From Microcaldota archaeon (GTDB lineage: Archaea; Micrarchaeota; Micrarchaeia; Anstonellales; SKW190), in assembly GCA_026414265.1 (NCBI GenBank), contig JAOAJI010000004.1, positions 1 through 44,842 of the forward strand: a stretch of DNA of 44,842 bases, in the 5' to 3' direction. Under the pieces are notes generated by a model. It saw nothing but the letters and a program-made list of their open reading frames with translations. It made no database searches and was not told the origin of the DNA. Both the position numbers and the translations under genes were made by a program. Below are positions 9,613 to 20,313 of this stretch, piece after piece; the first letter of the stretch is position 1; every line of letters begins with the position of its first letter.

Positions 9613-10977
9613 CTATATCTCTGATCTTTCAGTAATCTCGTGAGTGATGTTTGTTTCCATTACTTCCTTTATTTTTTTCATGTTACCTTTGTATTCTTTT
9701 TGACCCAGCACCCACATGAGTTTTACCATTGCAGTTTCAGGTGTCCAGTCACATAAATTGCCTATCACACCAGCTTCTATAAGTATTCTTCCAGTTGAAT
9801 AAACGTTCATGTTGATTCTCCCATATATTGTTTGAGGTGCCATTACAACAGGAATTCCAGAGGATATGAGTTCTTTTACCTCTTGTAACAGAGATACGCC
9901 AAATTTATCGTTGAATGGATTCACAGGCAAATGTCCTAATCCTGTACCTGCTATGACTACTCCATCATAGGAACTGAGAAATTTAAAGAGTTTTTTCTTA
10001 ATTCCAGGATGAGTGTATATGAGTGCAACGTTATCATTTAAATCAGATTTCAATTCGACTTTACTTCTTAGATTTTGTGATTTTTTGTTATAATTCTCAT
10101 AATTAAACTTTATTTCTTTTTTGCCATAATCAACTAATGCTAGAGGCTGAGTGTTAATTGATTTGAACGCGTCTCGTCTACTTGTATGCATTTTCCTTAC
10201 CCTGGTGCCATAGTGAAGAGCGCAGTATTTATCGTTGAGATCGTGATGCATACATACGAGTACTTCAGCTATTTCAGATTCTGCAGTTAGAATGGCAGAG
10301 AGCAAATTTAGCTTGTTATCGCTTGATCCTCTGTCACTTGATCTCTGAGCTCCAACAAGCACAACTGGAAAAGGTAAATTTTTTATCATGAAAGAAAGTG
10401 CAGAAGCTGTAAATGCCATTGTGTCTGTTCCGTGCATCAACACAATACCTTTGCACTCATTATTTTTTGCTTCATTGTAGATTTCGTTTGCCATGATTTT
10501 CCAGTGTTCTACTTGCATGTCTTCAGACAACAAAGAAAAAAGGAGTTTTGATTTGATTGGAGAATGATAACTTAGTTCAGGAAAATCTTTTAATAACTCG
10601 TTTGGCGAGAAAGAAGGAAAAGCAGCACCAGTCAGGTATTCTACCTTAGACGCAATGGTGCCTCCACATCCTAAAATTGAAACATATTCTGTATTATCTT
10701 TGAACGTGTTTTGTGGATAATCTTGCGTTTGTTGTTCATCTTTATTTGATGTAGACCTTTTTTCGTTTTTTCTAATTAACTTCATCTCTTTTATAAACTC
10801 GATATCTAAACCTACATTATAGCCTGATGACAATTTTAGTATCAGAGAGTCTTGATTCTTTGTATTGTTTGGCATTATAATTCCTTTGATTGAAGTTCCT
10901 TTATACTTGATTTCTATTAGGTCTAGCTCTTCAGCTCCAATACTTTTAAGAAGCATAAGGACTTTTTCAGAATACAT
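9613..10977 (-). CDS. gatD: Glu-tRNA(Gln) amidotransferase subunit D (asparaginase-like)
   Basis: YVSILGCGGTIASKVEYLTGAAFPSFSPNELL, MHGTDTMAFTASALSFM, VVLVGAQRSSDRGSSDN; N-terminal GatD-type domain. Confidence 0.93.
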   Translation of the reverse strand: MYSEKVLMLLKSIGAEELDLIEIKYKGTSIKGIIMPNNTKNQDSLILKLSSGYNVGLDIEFIKEMKLIRKNEKRSTSNKDEQQTQDYPQNTFKDNTEYVSILGCGGTIASKVEYLTGAAFPSFSPNELLKDFPELSYHSPIKSKLLFSLLSEDMQVEHWKIMANEIYNEAKNNECKGIVLMHGTDTMAFTASALSFMIKNLPFPVVLVGAQRSSDRGSSDNKLNLLSAILTAESEIAEVLVCMHHDLNDKYCALHYGTRVRKMHTSRRDAFKSINTQPLALVDYGKKEIKFNYENYNKKSQNLRSKVELKSDLNDNVALIYTHPGIKKKLFKFLSSYDGVVIAGTGLGHLPVNPFNDKFGVSLLQEVKELISSGIPVVMAPQTIYGRINMNVYSTGRILIEAGVIGNLCDWTPETAMVKLMWVLGQKEYKGNMKKIKEVMETNITHEITERSEI

Positions 10978-11051
10978 GTTTTGTATTATATGGACATAAG
11001 TTTAAATGAGTGTTTAGGCTATCGAGTATTTTGAAGAATCGTAATGTAATG

Positions 11052-12662
11052 TTAACGAAGGTTTTTTACCATGTAAGGACCAACTAACTCATAGCCTAAT
11101 TTTCTGTAATACTCTCTGACTCCTATGCCAGATATTATCGCTATTTTTTCTTTTCCTTTTTCTAATGCTATTTCTTCTGCTTTTTTTAACAGATTTTTAC
11201 CAAGTCCTTTGTGTTGCGCAACAAAAGAATTTCCTAAATAGTCTTCGTTGGCTGTATTTTTACTAGAGAGAGGTATCTGTGTGCCATAAACATGTAATTC
11301 TCTGACAACCATGGAATCTAATAGTTCATTCCTGTGTGATTCTTTAACATCTCTTAGTCTAATGAATCCTGCAAGTGTTTCATCTGATGCTTCATACGAT
11401 ATGAAATATTCTGTTGAACCACTAGCATTATATTTGTCAATCTTCAGTTCAAAGTCTGTCTTTGGGCTTTCGTTATACATTTGCCTTATTCCTAGTTCCC
11501 TACATCTAATACACTTGCATTTCAATCCTTGTGCTTTGAGTATTTTCAGTGCTAGCTCTCTTGCATTGCTTATGGTTGGGCCAGCTGCAATCATTTTTGC
11601 AGGAATGTCTCTTTGAACACGCATGATTCTTACATATTTTGGGATAATTTTTTTGATCTCTACGAGTAATTGAATAACATCATTGTTTGTGTAAGGCTTG
11701 TAGAGGCCTTTTTTCCACATATTGTAAAGGCCCGTGTTAGGAAGTACTAGTGTAGGATATATTTTTAACATGTCAGGTCTGAAATTTTCGTCCTCAAAAA
11801 GTTTCTTGAAGTATTCTAAATCTTTTTGTTTATCAGAAAACAGACCTGGCATCATGTGATAACATATTTTGTAGCCTGCGTTTTTTGCTATCTTTGTTGC
11901 TTCAATTACATCATTTAGTGTGTGGCCTCTGTTAACAAGTTTATAAGTTTCGTCATCAAGTACCTGAACACCAATTTCTACTCTTGTACCTCCCAAATGA
12001 AGCATTAAATCTACATGTTTTTCTTTGCACCAGTCAGGTTTAGTTTCAAAAGTAGTGCCCACTACTCTATGTAATGCATTTTCATTATCTTTGATCGCAT
12101 TTTCTAACGATTCTGATCTTTTTCCATTAAATCCTTCATACGCGCCTTTCATGAACCATTTTATGTAATTCAAGTTCATAGATAGAAATGTGCCACCCAT
12201 TATTATCAATTCGCATTTTTCTGGTTCATATCCAAGTGCTTTGTAGTGATTCAATCTTGCTTGAACTTGTAGATAAGGGTCAAAATTGTATTGCCTTGCT
12301 CTTAAAGATGCAGGTTCTTCTCCAGTGTAGCTCTGTGCTGAATTATCTCCTTTAGGGCAATAAATGCATCTTCCATGTGGGCAATCAGATATGGTCATTA
12401 TTGCTATAGGAGCAACTCCTGAAATAGTTCTTGTTCTTTTTATTGCCAGTATTTTTTTTAACAAGTTTAAATCAATGTCATTCATCTTATTTTTAGCAAA
12501 TTCGATCAATTCGCTATTTTTGAGTATCTTCGTTCCTTTAGAGTATTTGTTTTTGATTTTGTTTATTTCGTTCTTAGTAATCTTTCCATACGTTCTATAG
12601 TGATTTATGATTTCATTTATACAGTTTATGAAAACTGATTCCATTTTAAGGTTCTCCATCAT
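11052..12662 (-). CDS. elp3: Elp3: radical SAM + GNAT tRNA U34 modification enzyme
   Basis: CPHGRCIYCPKGDNSAQSYTGEEPASLRARQYNFDPYLQ; GNAT C-terminus VAQHKGLGKNLLKKAEEIA. Confidence 0.96.
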   Translation of the reverse strand: MMENLKMESVFINCINEIINHYRTYGKITKNEINKIKNKYSKGTKILKNSELIEFAKNKMNDIDLNLLKKILAIKRTRTISGVAPIAIMTISDCPHGRCIYCPKGDNSAQSYTGEEPASLRARQYNFDPYLQVQARLNHYKALGYEPEKCELIIMGGTFLSMNLNYIKWFMKGAYEGFNGKRSESLENAIKDNENALHRVVGTTFETKPDWCKEKHVDLMLHLGGTRVEIGVQVLDDETYKLVNRGHTLNDVIEATKIAKNAGYKICYHMMPGLFSDKQKDLEYFKKLFEDENFRPDMLKIYPTLVLPNTGLYNMWKKGLYKPYTNNDVIQLLVEIKKIIPKYVRIMRVQRDIPAKMIAAGPTISNARELALKILKAQGLKCKCIRCRELGIRQMYNESPKTDFELKIDKYNASGSTEYFISYEASDETLAGFIRLRDVKESHRNELLDSMVVRELHVYGTQIPLSSKNTANEDYLGNSFVAQHKGLGKNLLKKAEEIALEKGKEKIAIISGIGVREYYRKLGYELVGPYMVKNLR

Positions 12663-12729
12663 TGGAAATCCAATAATACATAACGTTTAAATAAATGTGT
12701 CTCAAAAAATAATAAAAAAGGTAATTTTA

Positions 12730-13893
12730 ATGGTGGTTGATCAAGAGACATCTAAAAATGTTGTAACGTTATATTCGAAATATATGAAAAAAGCAATTAA
12801 ACTTGCAAGAACTACTAATCCTTTTCCTAATCCCAGAGTTGGGTGCCTTATCTTTGATGAAAATGGTAAAATTATTTCTCAAGCTTATCATGAGATGAAA
12901 GGACGCGATCATGCTGAAATAATTGCCATAAGAAAGGCAAAAGAAATAAAGCAAGATTTGTCAAAGTGCACTTTAGTAACGACGTTAGAGCCGTGTACTG
13001 AATTTGAAGGAAAATGCACTAAATCATGCACTGCAGAAATAATAAATTCAGGTATCAAGACTGTGGTTATTGGTTGTATTGATCCACTTGAAAAAATAAG
13101 AGGAATAGAATACTTGAAATCAAAAAACATTAACGTTGTTCAAGAAGTAATGAAGCACGAAGCTTCTGACTTAATTAAAGAATATGCAGTATTCATTAAG
13201 TACAAAAGACCGTTTATTGCATTGAAATGCGGAATAAGCATAGACGGAAAACTTGCAACTGATAACGGAGTTTCTAAGTGGATTAATTCACAATCCATGA
13301 GAGAATATTCAAATTCATTAAGGGGTTTATTTGATAGTATACTCGTTGGTATTAACACACTGTTAAATGACGATCCATTGCTTACACAAAGATATGGTAA
13401 TATCATCAAGCAACCCGATTGCATCGTTGTAGATTCTTCTCTTAAAACTCCATGTAATGCAAAAATTTTCAGTGAAAAAAGAAGAAGAATTTTCATTATA
13501 ACGGACAAGAACAATAAAGTTCAAAAATTAGATAGAATAAATGAGCTAGAAGAGAATAACGCCATCATGATTTATACAGATAAAATTTACGATAAGCATA
13601 CTAATGGATACGTGCTTGATCTTAAGCCAGCACTTCAAATCCTTGCTTCTGACTTCAATGTTTCTTCAGTTGCAGTTGAAGGAGGTTCGCAAATCCATTC
13701 ATATTTCTTACAGAATAATTTATTTGATGAGCTCTATGTTTACATAGCAGGTAAAATAATAGGCGGGACTAAATACAGGTTATGCAACTATCCTATCTGT
13801 TTAGATGCATTGACTAATTGCCTCAAGTTAAAACTAAAAAGAATCAAAAAAATTGACGATGATGTATTACTTTTGTATCAGAATGTACATTAA
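12730..13893 (+). CDS. ribD: Bifunctional riboflavin biosynthesis deaminase/reductase
   Basis: NPFPNPRVGC, GRDHAEIIAI, TTLEPCTEFEGKCTKSCTAEII followed by the reductase domain KRPFIALKCGISIDGKLAT...DSILVGINTLLNDDPLLTQR. ATG at 12730 favoured over the upstream start. Confidence 0.92.
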   Translation: MVVDQETSKNVVTLYSKYMKKAIKLARTTNPFPNPRVGCLIFDENGKIISQAYHEMKGRDHAEIIAIRKAKEIKQDLSKCTLVTTLEPCTEFEGKCTKSCTAEIINSGIKTVVIGCIDPLEKIRGIEYLKSKNINVVQEVMKHEASDLIKEYAVFIKYKRPFIALKCGISIDGKLATDNGVSKWINSQSMREYSNSLRGLFDSILVGINTLLNDDPLLTQRYGNIIKQPDCIVVDSSLKTPCNAKIFSEKRRRIFIITDKNNKVQKLDRINELEENNAIMIYTDKIYDKHTNGYVLDLKPALQILASDFNVSSVAVEGGSQIHSYFLQNNLFDELYVYIAGKIIGGTKYRLCNYPICLDALTNCLKLKLKRIKKIDDDVLLLYQNVH

Positions 13894-13973
13894 ACAGATA
13901 TCTGATATAGGTTATCTTAATACTGAAACTATGTGCATGATAATAAAGCTACTGACACTAAGATATCAAAAAA

Positions 13974-14285
13974 TTAAGATATTTTAAGTCTAACTTGAAC
14001 GTTATCAGGGATTCTAATTCTCAGTAACTGCCTTAAGACCTTTTCATCACACAGTAGTTCTACTAAAACATTGTGAAACCTTAGTTCCCAATGTTCATAT
14101 GTGTCTGAGCCATCGCCACATGGTGTTTTCCTACAGTTAATTTTCAACGCTCTTTTCGGCAATGGAATTATTTTCAAAACAGATTCTGTAGCATTAGCCA
14201 ACTGAGATATCTGGTCAGTTATTTGCTTGATGTCTTCTAATCTATTTGAAGTAATCTTCACTCTTACACGGACCTTAGATACCAT
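13974..14285 (-). CDS. rps10: Ribosomal protein S10 (uS10)
   Basis: 103 aa; KVRVRVKITSNRLEDIKQITDQI, IPLPKRALKINCRKTPCGDGSDTYEHWELRFHNVLVEL; directly downstream of EF-1A. Confidence 0.95.
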   Translation of the reverse strand: MVSKVRVRVKITSNRLEDIKQITDQISQLANATESVLKIIPLPKRALKINCRKTPCGDGSDTYEHWELRFHNVLVELLCDEKVLRQLLRIRIPDNVQVRLKIS

Positions 14286-14341
14286 ACCAAATCACTTAGA
14301 TGCTTATCATAAAAATAAAAAAACTATTATATACGAGAGAA

Positions 14342-15631
14342 CTACTTGCCTATGTTTTGCATTCTCTGTTCGTCAGGAACCACTGACAAGACAATTCCTA
14401 AAGCAACAGTAGTGCCCATGTCTCTCATTGCAAATCTTCCAAAGTCTTTTAATTTAGAGTATTCTTCAACAACTACTGGTTTCTTAGGCACTACTCTTAC
14501 TACTGCAATGTCACCGTTCTTTATGAAGTCAGGATTCTTCTGTAATGTTTGACCAGTTTTTGGATCTTTCTTCTCCACAATTTCAACTATGCTACATGAC
14601 ACATGCGCTGTCTGAATGTGGAAAACAGGTGCATAACCTTTTGCTATTGCAGTAGGATGGTTTGTAACGAAGATTTGTGCTGTGAACTCTTTTGCAACAA
14701 TAGGTGGATTATCTAGTTTACCGCACACTTCCCCTGTGGAGATATCTTTCTTTTCTATGTTCTTAACGTTAATACCCACGTTGTCACCTGGTTTTGCTTC
14801 AGGCAATTCCTTATGGTGCATTTCTATCTTCTTAACTTCACCGACTTTACCAGAAGGCATGAATACAACCTTGTCACCAGGTCTAAGTACTCCAGATTTA
14901 ACTTCACCAACGACAACAGTACCGTGTCCTGCAATAGAGAATATACCTTGTACTGGTAATCTAAATGGCTTGTCAATAGGAGGTGGTGCAACTGTAAATG
15001 TATCAATTGCTTCAGCTAACGTAGGTCCCTTGTACCAGTCAGTTTTGTCAGATTTTTTGAAAACATTGTCTCCATAATATCCGGAAACAGGTACAAATAA
15101 TATTGATTCAGTTTTGTAACCTGTTTGTTTTAACATCGTAACCAGTTGAGATTTAATGTCTTCAAATTTTACTCTGTCATAGTTGACAGTGTCCATTTTG
15201 TTCACAGCAACTACTAATTGATCAATCCCCAATGCTTTGGCAAGTAATGCATGCTCTTTTGTTTGTGGTTGAATTCCTTCTTTGACTGAGCACACTAATA
15301 CAGCACCTTGTGCTTGAGAAGTACCTGTAATCATGTTCTTAATAAAGTCTTTGTGTCCTGGGGCATCGATAATAGTGACGTGATATTTCTGTGTTTCAAA
15401 TTCTTTGTGTGAAATATCGATAGTAACTCCTCTCTCTCTTTCTTCTTTAAGCTGATCCATTGCAAACGCAAATTCAAAGGTTTCTTTACCCACTTTTGCT
15501 GCTTCTTCTTTTAGTTTCTTTAAATCTTGTTCAGACAATGCACCTGAATCGTATAACAATCTACCTACTGTTGTAGACTTACCGTGGTCTACGTGGCCAA
15601 TAAAAACTATGTTTATGTGTGGCTTTGCCAT
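14342..15631 (-). CDS. tuf: Translation elongation factor 1-alpha (aEF1A)
   Basis: IGHVDHGKSTTVGRLLYDSGAL, DAPGHKDFIKNMITGTSQAQ, VNKMD; GAGGTG Shine-Dalgarno upstream. Confidence 0.98.
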   Translation of the reverse strand: MAKPHINIVFIGHVDHGKSTTVGRLLYDSGALSEQDLKKLKEEAAKVGKETFEFAFAMDQLKEERERGVTIDISHKEFETQKYHVTIIDAPGHKDFIKNMITGTSQAQGAVLVCSVKEGIQPQTKEHALLAKALGIDQLVVAVNKMDTVNYDRVKFEDIKSQLVTMLKQTGYKTESILFVPVSGYYGDNVFKKSDKTDWYKGPTLAEAIDTFTVAPPPIDKPFRLPVQGIFSIAGHGTVVVGEVKSGVLRPGDKVVFMPSGKVGEVKKIEMHHKELPEAKPGDNVGINVKNIEKKDISTGEVCGKLDNPPIVAKEFTAQIFVTNHPTAIAKGYAPVFHIQTAHVSCSIVEIVEKKDPKTGQTLQKNPDFIKNGDIAVVRVVPKKPVVVEEYSKLKDFGRFAMRDMGTTVALGIVLSVVPDEQRMQNIGK

Positions 15632-15687
15632 AATAACACCTCACAATGATTATAAAAATCAGATATCACATTTTACATACATATAGT

Positions 15688-15697
15688 TATATAAATC
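15688..15697 (-). promoter_or_regulatory. Candidate TATA box for the aEF1A-S10 unit
   Basis: Minus strand reads gATTTATATAAcTATATG about 57-66 nt before the EF-1A ATG. Confidence 0.45.
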
Positions 15698-16359
15698 TAT
15701 TCCTTGGTTTTCATTCTTGTATGTTTATAGTAATAACAAATTTTCTTGAATTCACACAAATCGCATTTTGGTTTTGCTTTACAGATTGTCTGACCAAATG
15801 CTACAAATGCAATGTTAATGCTTTTCCAAAATTTTTTAGGAATTTTTTTCATCAGAAGTTTTTTTGTATGAATAGGACTTTTTGACTTAGCAATTCCTAA
15901 TCTATTAGCGATTCTGTAAACGTGTGTATCGACTGCGATTTCATCCTTGTCAAGATAACTTGAAAGATACACAGAAGCAACTTTGTCTCCAACTCCAGGT
16001 AACTGCAAAAGTTGTTCTTTTGTAGTTGGAATAGGTTTATCTTTAAGTATATTTGCTAAAGATTTGAGCCTTTGTGCTTTGATTTTGTAAAGACCTATGC
16101 CTTTTAACAAGTTCATCAATTCAGATAAACTCAAAGCATCCAAATTTGTGAAATTATCTGCAATTCTTTTTAGTTTCAAAAAAACTTTTATAGTTGCCTT
16201 GTCAGTAGACCTAGGAGATAGAATTGCGTAAATCAAATGGTCATAATCTGTTATTAACATATCCTTTAATTTCAGCACAGGTGCATTATAACGTTTTCCG
16301 TAGTCTAACATTAATCCTAAAACTTTGTCAAAGTTTTTGTAGAGAATTTTTGAAGTCAT
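15697..16359 (-). CDS. nth: Endonuclease III-like DNA glycosylase/AP lyase
   Basis: HhH LLQLPGVGDKVASVYLSSYLDKDEIAVDTHVYRIANRLGI and Cys cluster CKAKPKCDLCEFKKIC. ATG at 16359 avoids overlap with the upstream gene. Confidence 0.92.
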   Translation of the reverse strand: MTSKILYKNFDKVLGLMLDYGKRYNAPVLKLKDMLITDYDHLIYAILSPRSTDKATIKVFLKLKRIADNFTNLDALSLSELMNLLKGIGLYKIKAQRLKSLANILKDKPIPTTKEQLLQLPGVGDKVASVYLSSYLDKDEIAVDTHVYRIANRLGIAKSKSPIHTKKLLMKKIPKKFWKSINIAFVAFGQTICKAKPKCDLCEFKKICYYYKHTRMKTKE

Positions 16360-16378
16360 AAATAAAACCTGATTTTTC

Positions 16379-17032
16379 TTATTTTTCTGGTTCATCTTTG
16401 TAGTTTGCAGTAGATGAAGCTGCATCACTTTCGAAAATTTTCAAAAATTTTTTAGCTGTGTTTTCGTCTTTGATATACACGGCAGCCTCTCTATTCCCTT
16501 TGAGAGCAGCTTCGCTTAAATTAATGGATCCTACAAAAACTGCTTTTTCATCAATAATAATAAATTTAGAGTGCATTACGTATTTACCAAAGTCCAAAAA
16601 GAGCACTTGTATTCCGTTTTTTCTTAATTTTTCAATTATAACTTTTTCATATTTGTCAATGTTGGCGTCAACAATTATTCTTACTCTTACACCACGTTTT
16701 TTTAGCTCAATAAGTTTATCTACAATATCATCTGATGTGATGCTATACACTTGTATGTCAACAAACCTTTCTGCTGAATCCAATATACTCAGTACGATAT
16801 TTTTTGAATTAGGAGAAAAAACAGTTACTATTTTGTCTTCTAAATTAGAATTAAGGTTAGAGTTTTTTACTATAAAAAAGTACCATATTAAGCAGGCAAG
16901 AAGAAAAGATGTAACAACTAATCCGAATAAGAATACAGGTGTGAATTTATTATTCTTAAACATCATCGAATTGATGCTAGGTAAAAAAGATTGATTAATT
17001 ATACTTTTTCTATTTCGTTTCAAAAAACTCAC
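16379..17032 (-). CDS. Membrane-anchored single-HKD phospholipase D-like protein (Nuc-like)
   Basis: N-terminal TM helix VFLFGLVVTSFLLACLIWYFF; HKD motif MHSKFIIIDEKAVFVGSINLSEAAL. Confidence 0.85.
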   Translation of the reverse strand: MSFLKRNRKSIINQSFLPSINSMMFKNNKFTPVFLFGLVVTSFLLACLIWYFFIVKNSNLNSNLEDKIVTVFSPNSKNIVLSILDSAERFVDIQVYSITSDDIVDKLIELKKRGVRVRIIVDANIDKYEKVIIEKLRKNGIQVLFLDFGKYVMHSKFIIIDEKAVFVGSINLSEAALKGNREAAVYIKDENTAKKFLKIFESDAASSTANYKDEPEK

Positions 17033-20000
17033 TCAGCTCATTTACAGAAATTGATTTTATATCTTTTGAAAGCTTCTTTAACGATTTTAATAAGGCCAAA
17101 CTTGTTTCAATTCGTGTTAAGCAAGGTACATTTTTTTCAATAGAAGCTCTTCTTATTTTATAACCATCTGTAAACTGGTCATTTCCTTTATTAGGTGAGT
17201 TTATAACAATGTCGATAGTGCCATTTCTAATAAGTGATATGATGTTATTCATGCTGTCCTCAGAAACTTTGTTTACTTTGAATAAGTCTATGCTTTTATT
17301 TGATAGGTTTTTAACGATTTTTTCAGAGTACTCATAGGTTCCTAACGTCATATACAAGTTAACGTTTAAATCACTGATTAGTTCTAGAAGGTTTGGTAAG
17401 TGGTGCTTTTCTTTGTCAGATAGCGATATGGCAATGTTTATTTTTTTACCTGATTGAAGTTTTTTGATAGGCTCTATAAGTTTAGTATTGGCAGCCAATA
17501 CGGCTTTCAAAAAAGCGATATCGAAATCTTTTGCGATTCCTATGGTTTCTCCTGTAGATTTCATCTCAGGTCCTAGAATAACATCTGTGCCTTTTAATTT
17601 GATGAAAGGAAAAACAACGCCTTTAACTGCATAATGGTTAATTTTAGCTATTTCTTGGAGACCAAAGTCTTTGAGTTTTTTGCCAAGCATTATGTGGGTT
17701 GCTATTTTAGCCATAGGTACGTTAATTGCTTTGCTTAAATAAGGAATTGTTCTTGAGGCTCGAGTATTAGCTTCTAGTACGTAAATCTCGTCGTCTTTTA
17801 CTATGAATTGGATGTTAATAAGTCCTATGACTTTTAAGCCTAATGCTATTTTCTTTGTGTATTCAATTAATCTCCTTTGTATCTTTTCGGATAAAGATAT
17901 CGGTGGCACGACACAATACGCATCACCTGAATGCACTCCTGCTTTTTCTACATGTTCCATAATTCCTCCAATAAATACATCTTTGCCGTCGCATATAGTA
18001 TCTGTTTCACATTCAATTCCGTCAATGTACTTGTCGATTAACAATGGATTGTCTTTATTAATGTAGTCGCCTTCTGCAATTAGATAATCACGAAGTTCGT
18101 TTTCAGTAAATATAATGTCCATCGCTCTGCCTGCAATGACAAAGGATGGCCTTACGACTATAGGAAATCCTATTTTTTTTGCAATTTCTAATGCAGACTC
18201 TGTATCATATGCGATTCCGTTGTCAGGCTGTTTTATATTCATTGATTTTAAAAATTCCCTGAATTTTTCTCTGTTCCCTGCATATTCTATACTATTAATT
18301 GAGGTACCCAATATTTTGTCTTCATATTTGTTTTTTAAGAGAAGTGCCAAATCTAAAGGTGTTTGTCCGCCAAACTGCACGATTATTCCGTCAATTTTTT
18401 GGGTTTCAATTAAGTCAACGACTTTCTCGTAAGTCAAAGGTTCAAAAAAGAGCATATCTGAAGTATCAAAATCTGTTGAAACTGTCTCAGGATTGCAATT
18501 AATGAGTACGCTTATCATATTCTCTTCTTTAACTGCCTTCGCAGAATGCACACAACAATAATCGAACTCGATACCTTGACCTATTCTAATAGGGCCTGAA
18601 CCTATAATTAAAATTTTTTTCTTTTCTTTCAATTCTTCTTTACGTGTGACGATACCTTTTTCTTCAATGGAATTATTTTGTATACTATCGTCTGTGCTCT
18701 CAAAAGTAGAATAATAGTAAGGTGTAATTGCTTTGAATTCGCCTGCGCATGTATCAACCATTTTATAAGTGGCATTAATTCCTGCCTTCTTGCGCATCTG
18801 GTAAACGTAATCTTCACCTATCCCTGTTAATAATCCTATTTGATTATCAGAAAGACCTAATCTTTTTGCTTTAAACAACAAATTTTCATTAAGCTTGTTA
18901 TGCTTCAGTTCATACTCTGTCAAAATTATGTTTCTGATTCTGTGCAAAAACCATTCGTGGATACCTGTAATCTTGTGGATCTCATTAATACTCATGTTAA
19001 GCCTCAGCGCTTCAAAGATAGCAAATATCCTTAGGTCTGTTGGTTTTTCCATGTGATAATACAATTCGTTTTTGTCAAGTTTAGGCCATTTCATTTCAAG
19101 TGAATACAATGCTTTCATCAGTGCTTCTTCAAATGTTCTTCCAATTGCCATTACTTCGCCAGTAGATTTCATCTGAGTACCTATTGTTCGTTCTGCTTTT
19201 GGCATTTTATAGAAAGGCCATTTTGGAATTTTCACAACACAGTAATCAAGAGAAGGTTCAAAAGCAGCAGAAGTACCTGTAATTTTGTTTTCTATTTCAT
19301 AAAGATGATAGCCAATTGCGATTTTTGTTGCAACTCTTGCTATAGGATAGCCTGTTGCTTTAGAAGCTAATGCAGATGACCTTGATAATCTAGGGTTAAT
19401 TTCAATTACGTAGTAGTCTCCAGACCTCTGATCAAGTGCATATTGGATATTGCATCCTCCTTTAATGCCGATTTTGTCAACAATTTTAATTGAAATATCC
19501 CGGAAAAAATTTATCTCTTCGTTTGAAAGTGTTTGACATGGAGCTACAACTATGCTTTCTCCTGTATGAATTCCCATAGGGTCGATGTTTTCCATGTTAC
19601 AAATACATATCGCATTACCATTACTATCTCTTATCATTTCATATTCAAGTTCTGCAATTTTGCTTACGTCTTTCTCTATCAAAGCTTGTGATACAGGGCT
19701 CATGGTTAAAGCGATGTCACAAATTTTTTCTAACTCGCTTTTGTTTTTTGCAATTCCTCCTCCTGTACCACCTAGAGTGTATGCAGGCCTTACTATGACA
19801 GGATATCCTATTTCATTAGCAAAATCTAGTGCATCAGGTATGTTTGTAATAGCTTTACTTGGAGGAATACTAAGATTAAGTTCTTTCATTGTTCTTTTAA
19901 AAACGTCTCTGTCTTCACCTGCTATGATTGCGTTTATATCTGTGCCTAATAGCTTCGTTGAATATCTCTCTAATATTTTTTTCTCATGAAGTGCATAAGC

Positions 20001-20300
20001 TAAGTTTAAACCAGTTTGACCACCCATGGTAGCAATTATGCCATCTGGCCTTTCCTTTTCGATAATGGCTTCTAAGACTTCTGGTAAAAGCGGTTCTAAA
20101 TAAATTTTATCTGCAGTTAGTCTATCTGTTTGAATCGTGGCAGGATTAGAATTAACTACAACTACTTTTATGCCCTCTTCCTTAAGAGCCTTGCATGCCT
20201 GTGAGCCTGAATAATCGAATTCAGCAGCTTGACCTATTACTATAGGGCCTGAGCCTATGACTAGCACTTTGTCTAATCTCTCTCTCATAGAATTCCTCAA
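17010..20300 (-). CDS. carB: Carbamoyl-phosphate synthase large subunit
   Basis: 1096 aa with two ATP-grasp halves: KVLVIGSGPIVIGQAAEFDYSGSQACKAL and KILIIGSGPIRIGQGIEFDYCCVHSAKAV. Confidence 0.98.
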   Translation of the reverse strand: MRNSMRERLDKVLVIGSGPIVIGQAAEFDYSGSQACKALKEEGIKVVVVNSNPATIQTDRLTADKIYLEPLLPEVLEAIIEKERPDGIIATMGGQTGLNLAYALHEKKILERYSTKLLGTDINAIIAGEDRDVFKRTMKELNLSIPPSKAITNIPDALDFANEIGYPVIVRPAYTLGGTGGGIAKNKSELEKICDIALTMSPVSQALIEKDVSKIAELEYEMIRDSNGNAICICNMENIDPMGIHTGESIVVAPCQTLSNEEINFFRDISIKIVDKIGIKGGCNIQYALDQRSGDYYVIEINPRLSRSSALASKATGYPIARVATKIAIGYHLYEIENKITGTSAAFEPSLDYCVVKIPKWPFYKMPKAERTIGTQMKSTGEVMAIGRTFEEALMKALYSLEMKWPKLDKNELYYHMEKPTDLRIFAIFEALRLNMSINEIHKITGIHEWFLHRIRNIILTEYELKHNKLNENLLFKAKRLGLSDNQIGLLTGIGEDYVYQMRKKAGINATYKMVDTCAGEFKAITPYYYSTFESTDDSIQNNSIEEKGIVTRKEELKEKKKILIIGSGPIRIGQGIEFDYCCVHSAKAVKEENMISVLINCNPETVSTDFDTSDMLFFEPLTYEKVVDLIETQKIDGIIVQFGGQTPLDLALLLKNKYEDKILGTSINSIEYAGNREKFREFLKSMNIKQPDNGIAYDTESALEIAKKIGFPIVVRPSFVIAGRAMDIIFTENELRDYLIAEGDYINKDNPLLIDKYIDGIECETDTICDGKDVFIGGIMEHVEKAGVHSGDAYCVVPPISLSEKIQRRLIEYTKKIALGLKVIGLINIQFIVKDDEIYVLEANTRASRTIPYLSKAINVPMAKIATHIMLGKKLKDFGLQEIAKINHYAVKGVVFPFIKLKGTDVILGPEMKSTGETIGIAKDFDIAFLKAVLAANTKLIEPIKKLQSGKKINIAISLSDKEKHHLPNLLELISDLNVNLYMTLGTYEYSEKIVKNLSNKSIDLFKVNKVSEDSMNNIISLIRNGTIDIVINSPNKGNDQFTDGYKIRRASIEKNVPCLTRIETSLALLKSLKKLSKDIKSISVNELSEFFETK

Positions 20301-20313
20301 AATGGTTGTTTAG

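Noticed and set aside
9613-10977. Plain cytoplasmic L-asparaginase instead of GatD
   Set aside because: The extra N-terminal beta-barrel-like domain and overall length fit GatD; GatE is not in the window but can be encoded elsewhere.
14682-15077. 131-aa plus-strand ORF opposite EF-1A
   Set aside because: Antisense shadow of a highly conserved gene; low-complexity composition.
16379-17032. PLD-like protein as part of a defence island
   Set aside because: Single membrane-anchored HKD protein between nth and carB; no restriction, toxin or other defence genes alongside.
19585-19989. 134-aa plus-strand ORF opposite carB
   Set aside because: Antisense shadow ORF inside a clear carB reading frame.
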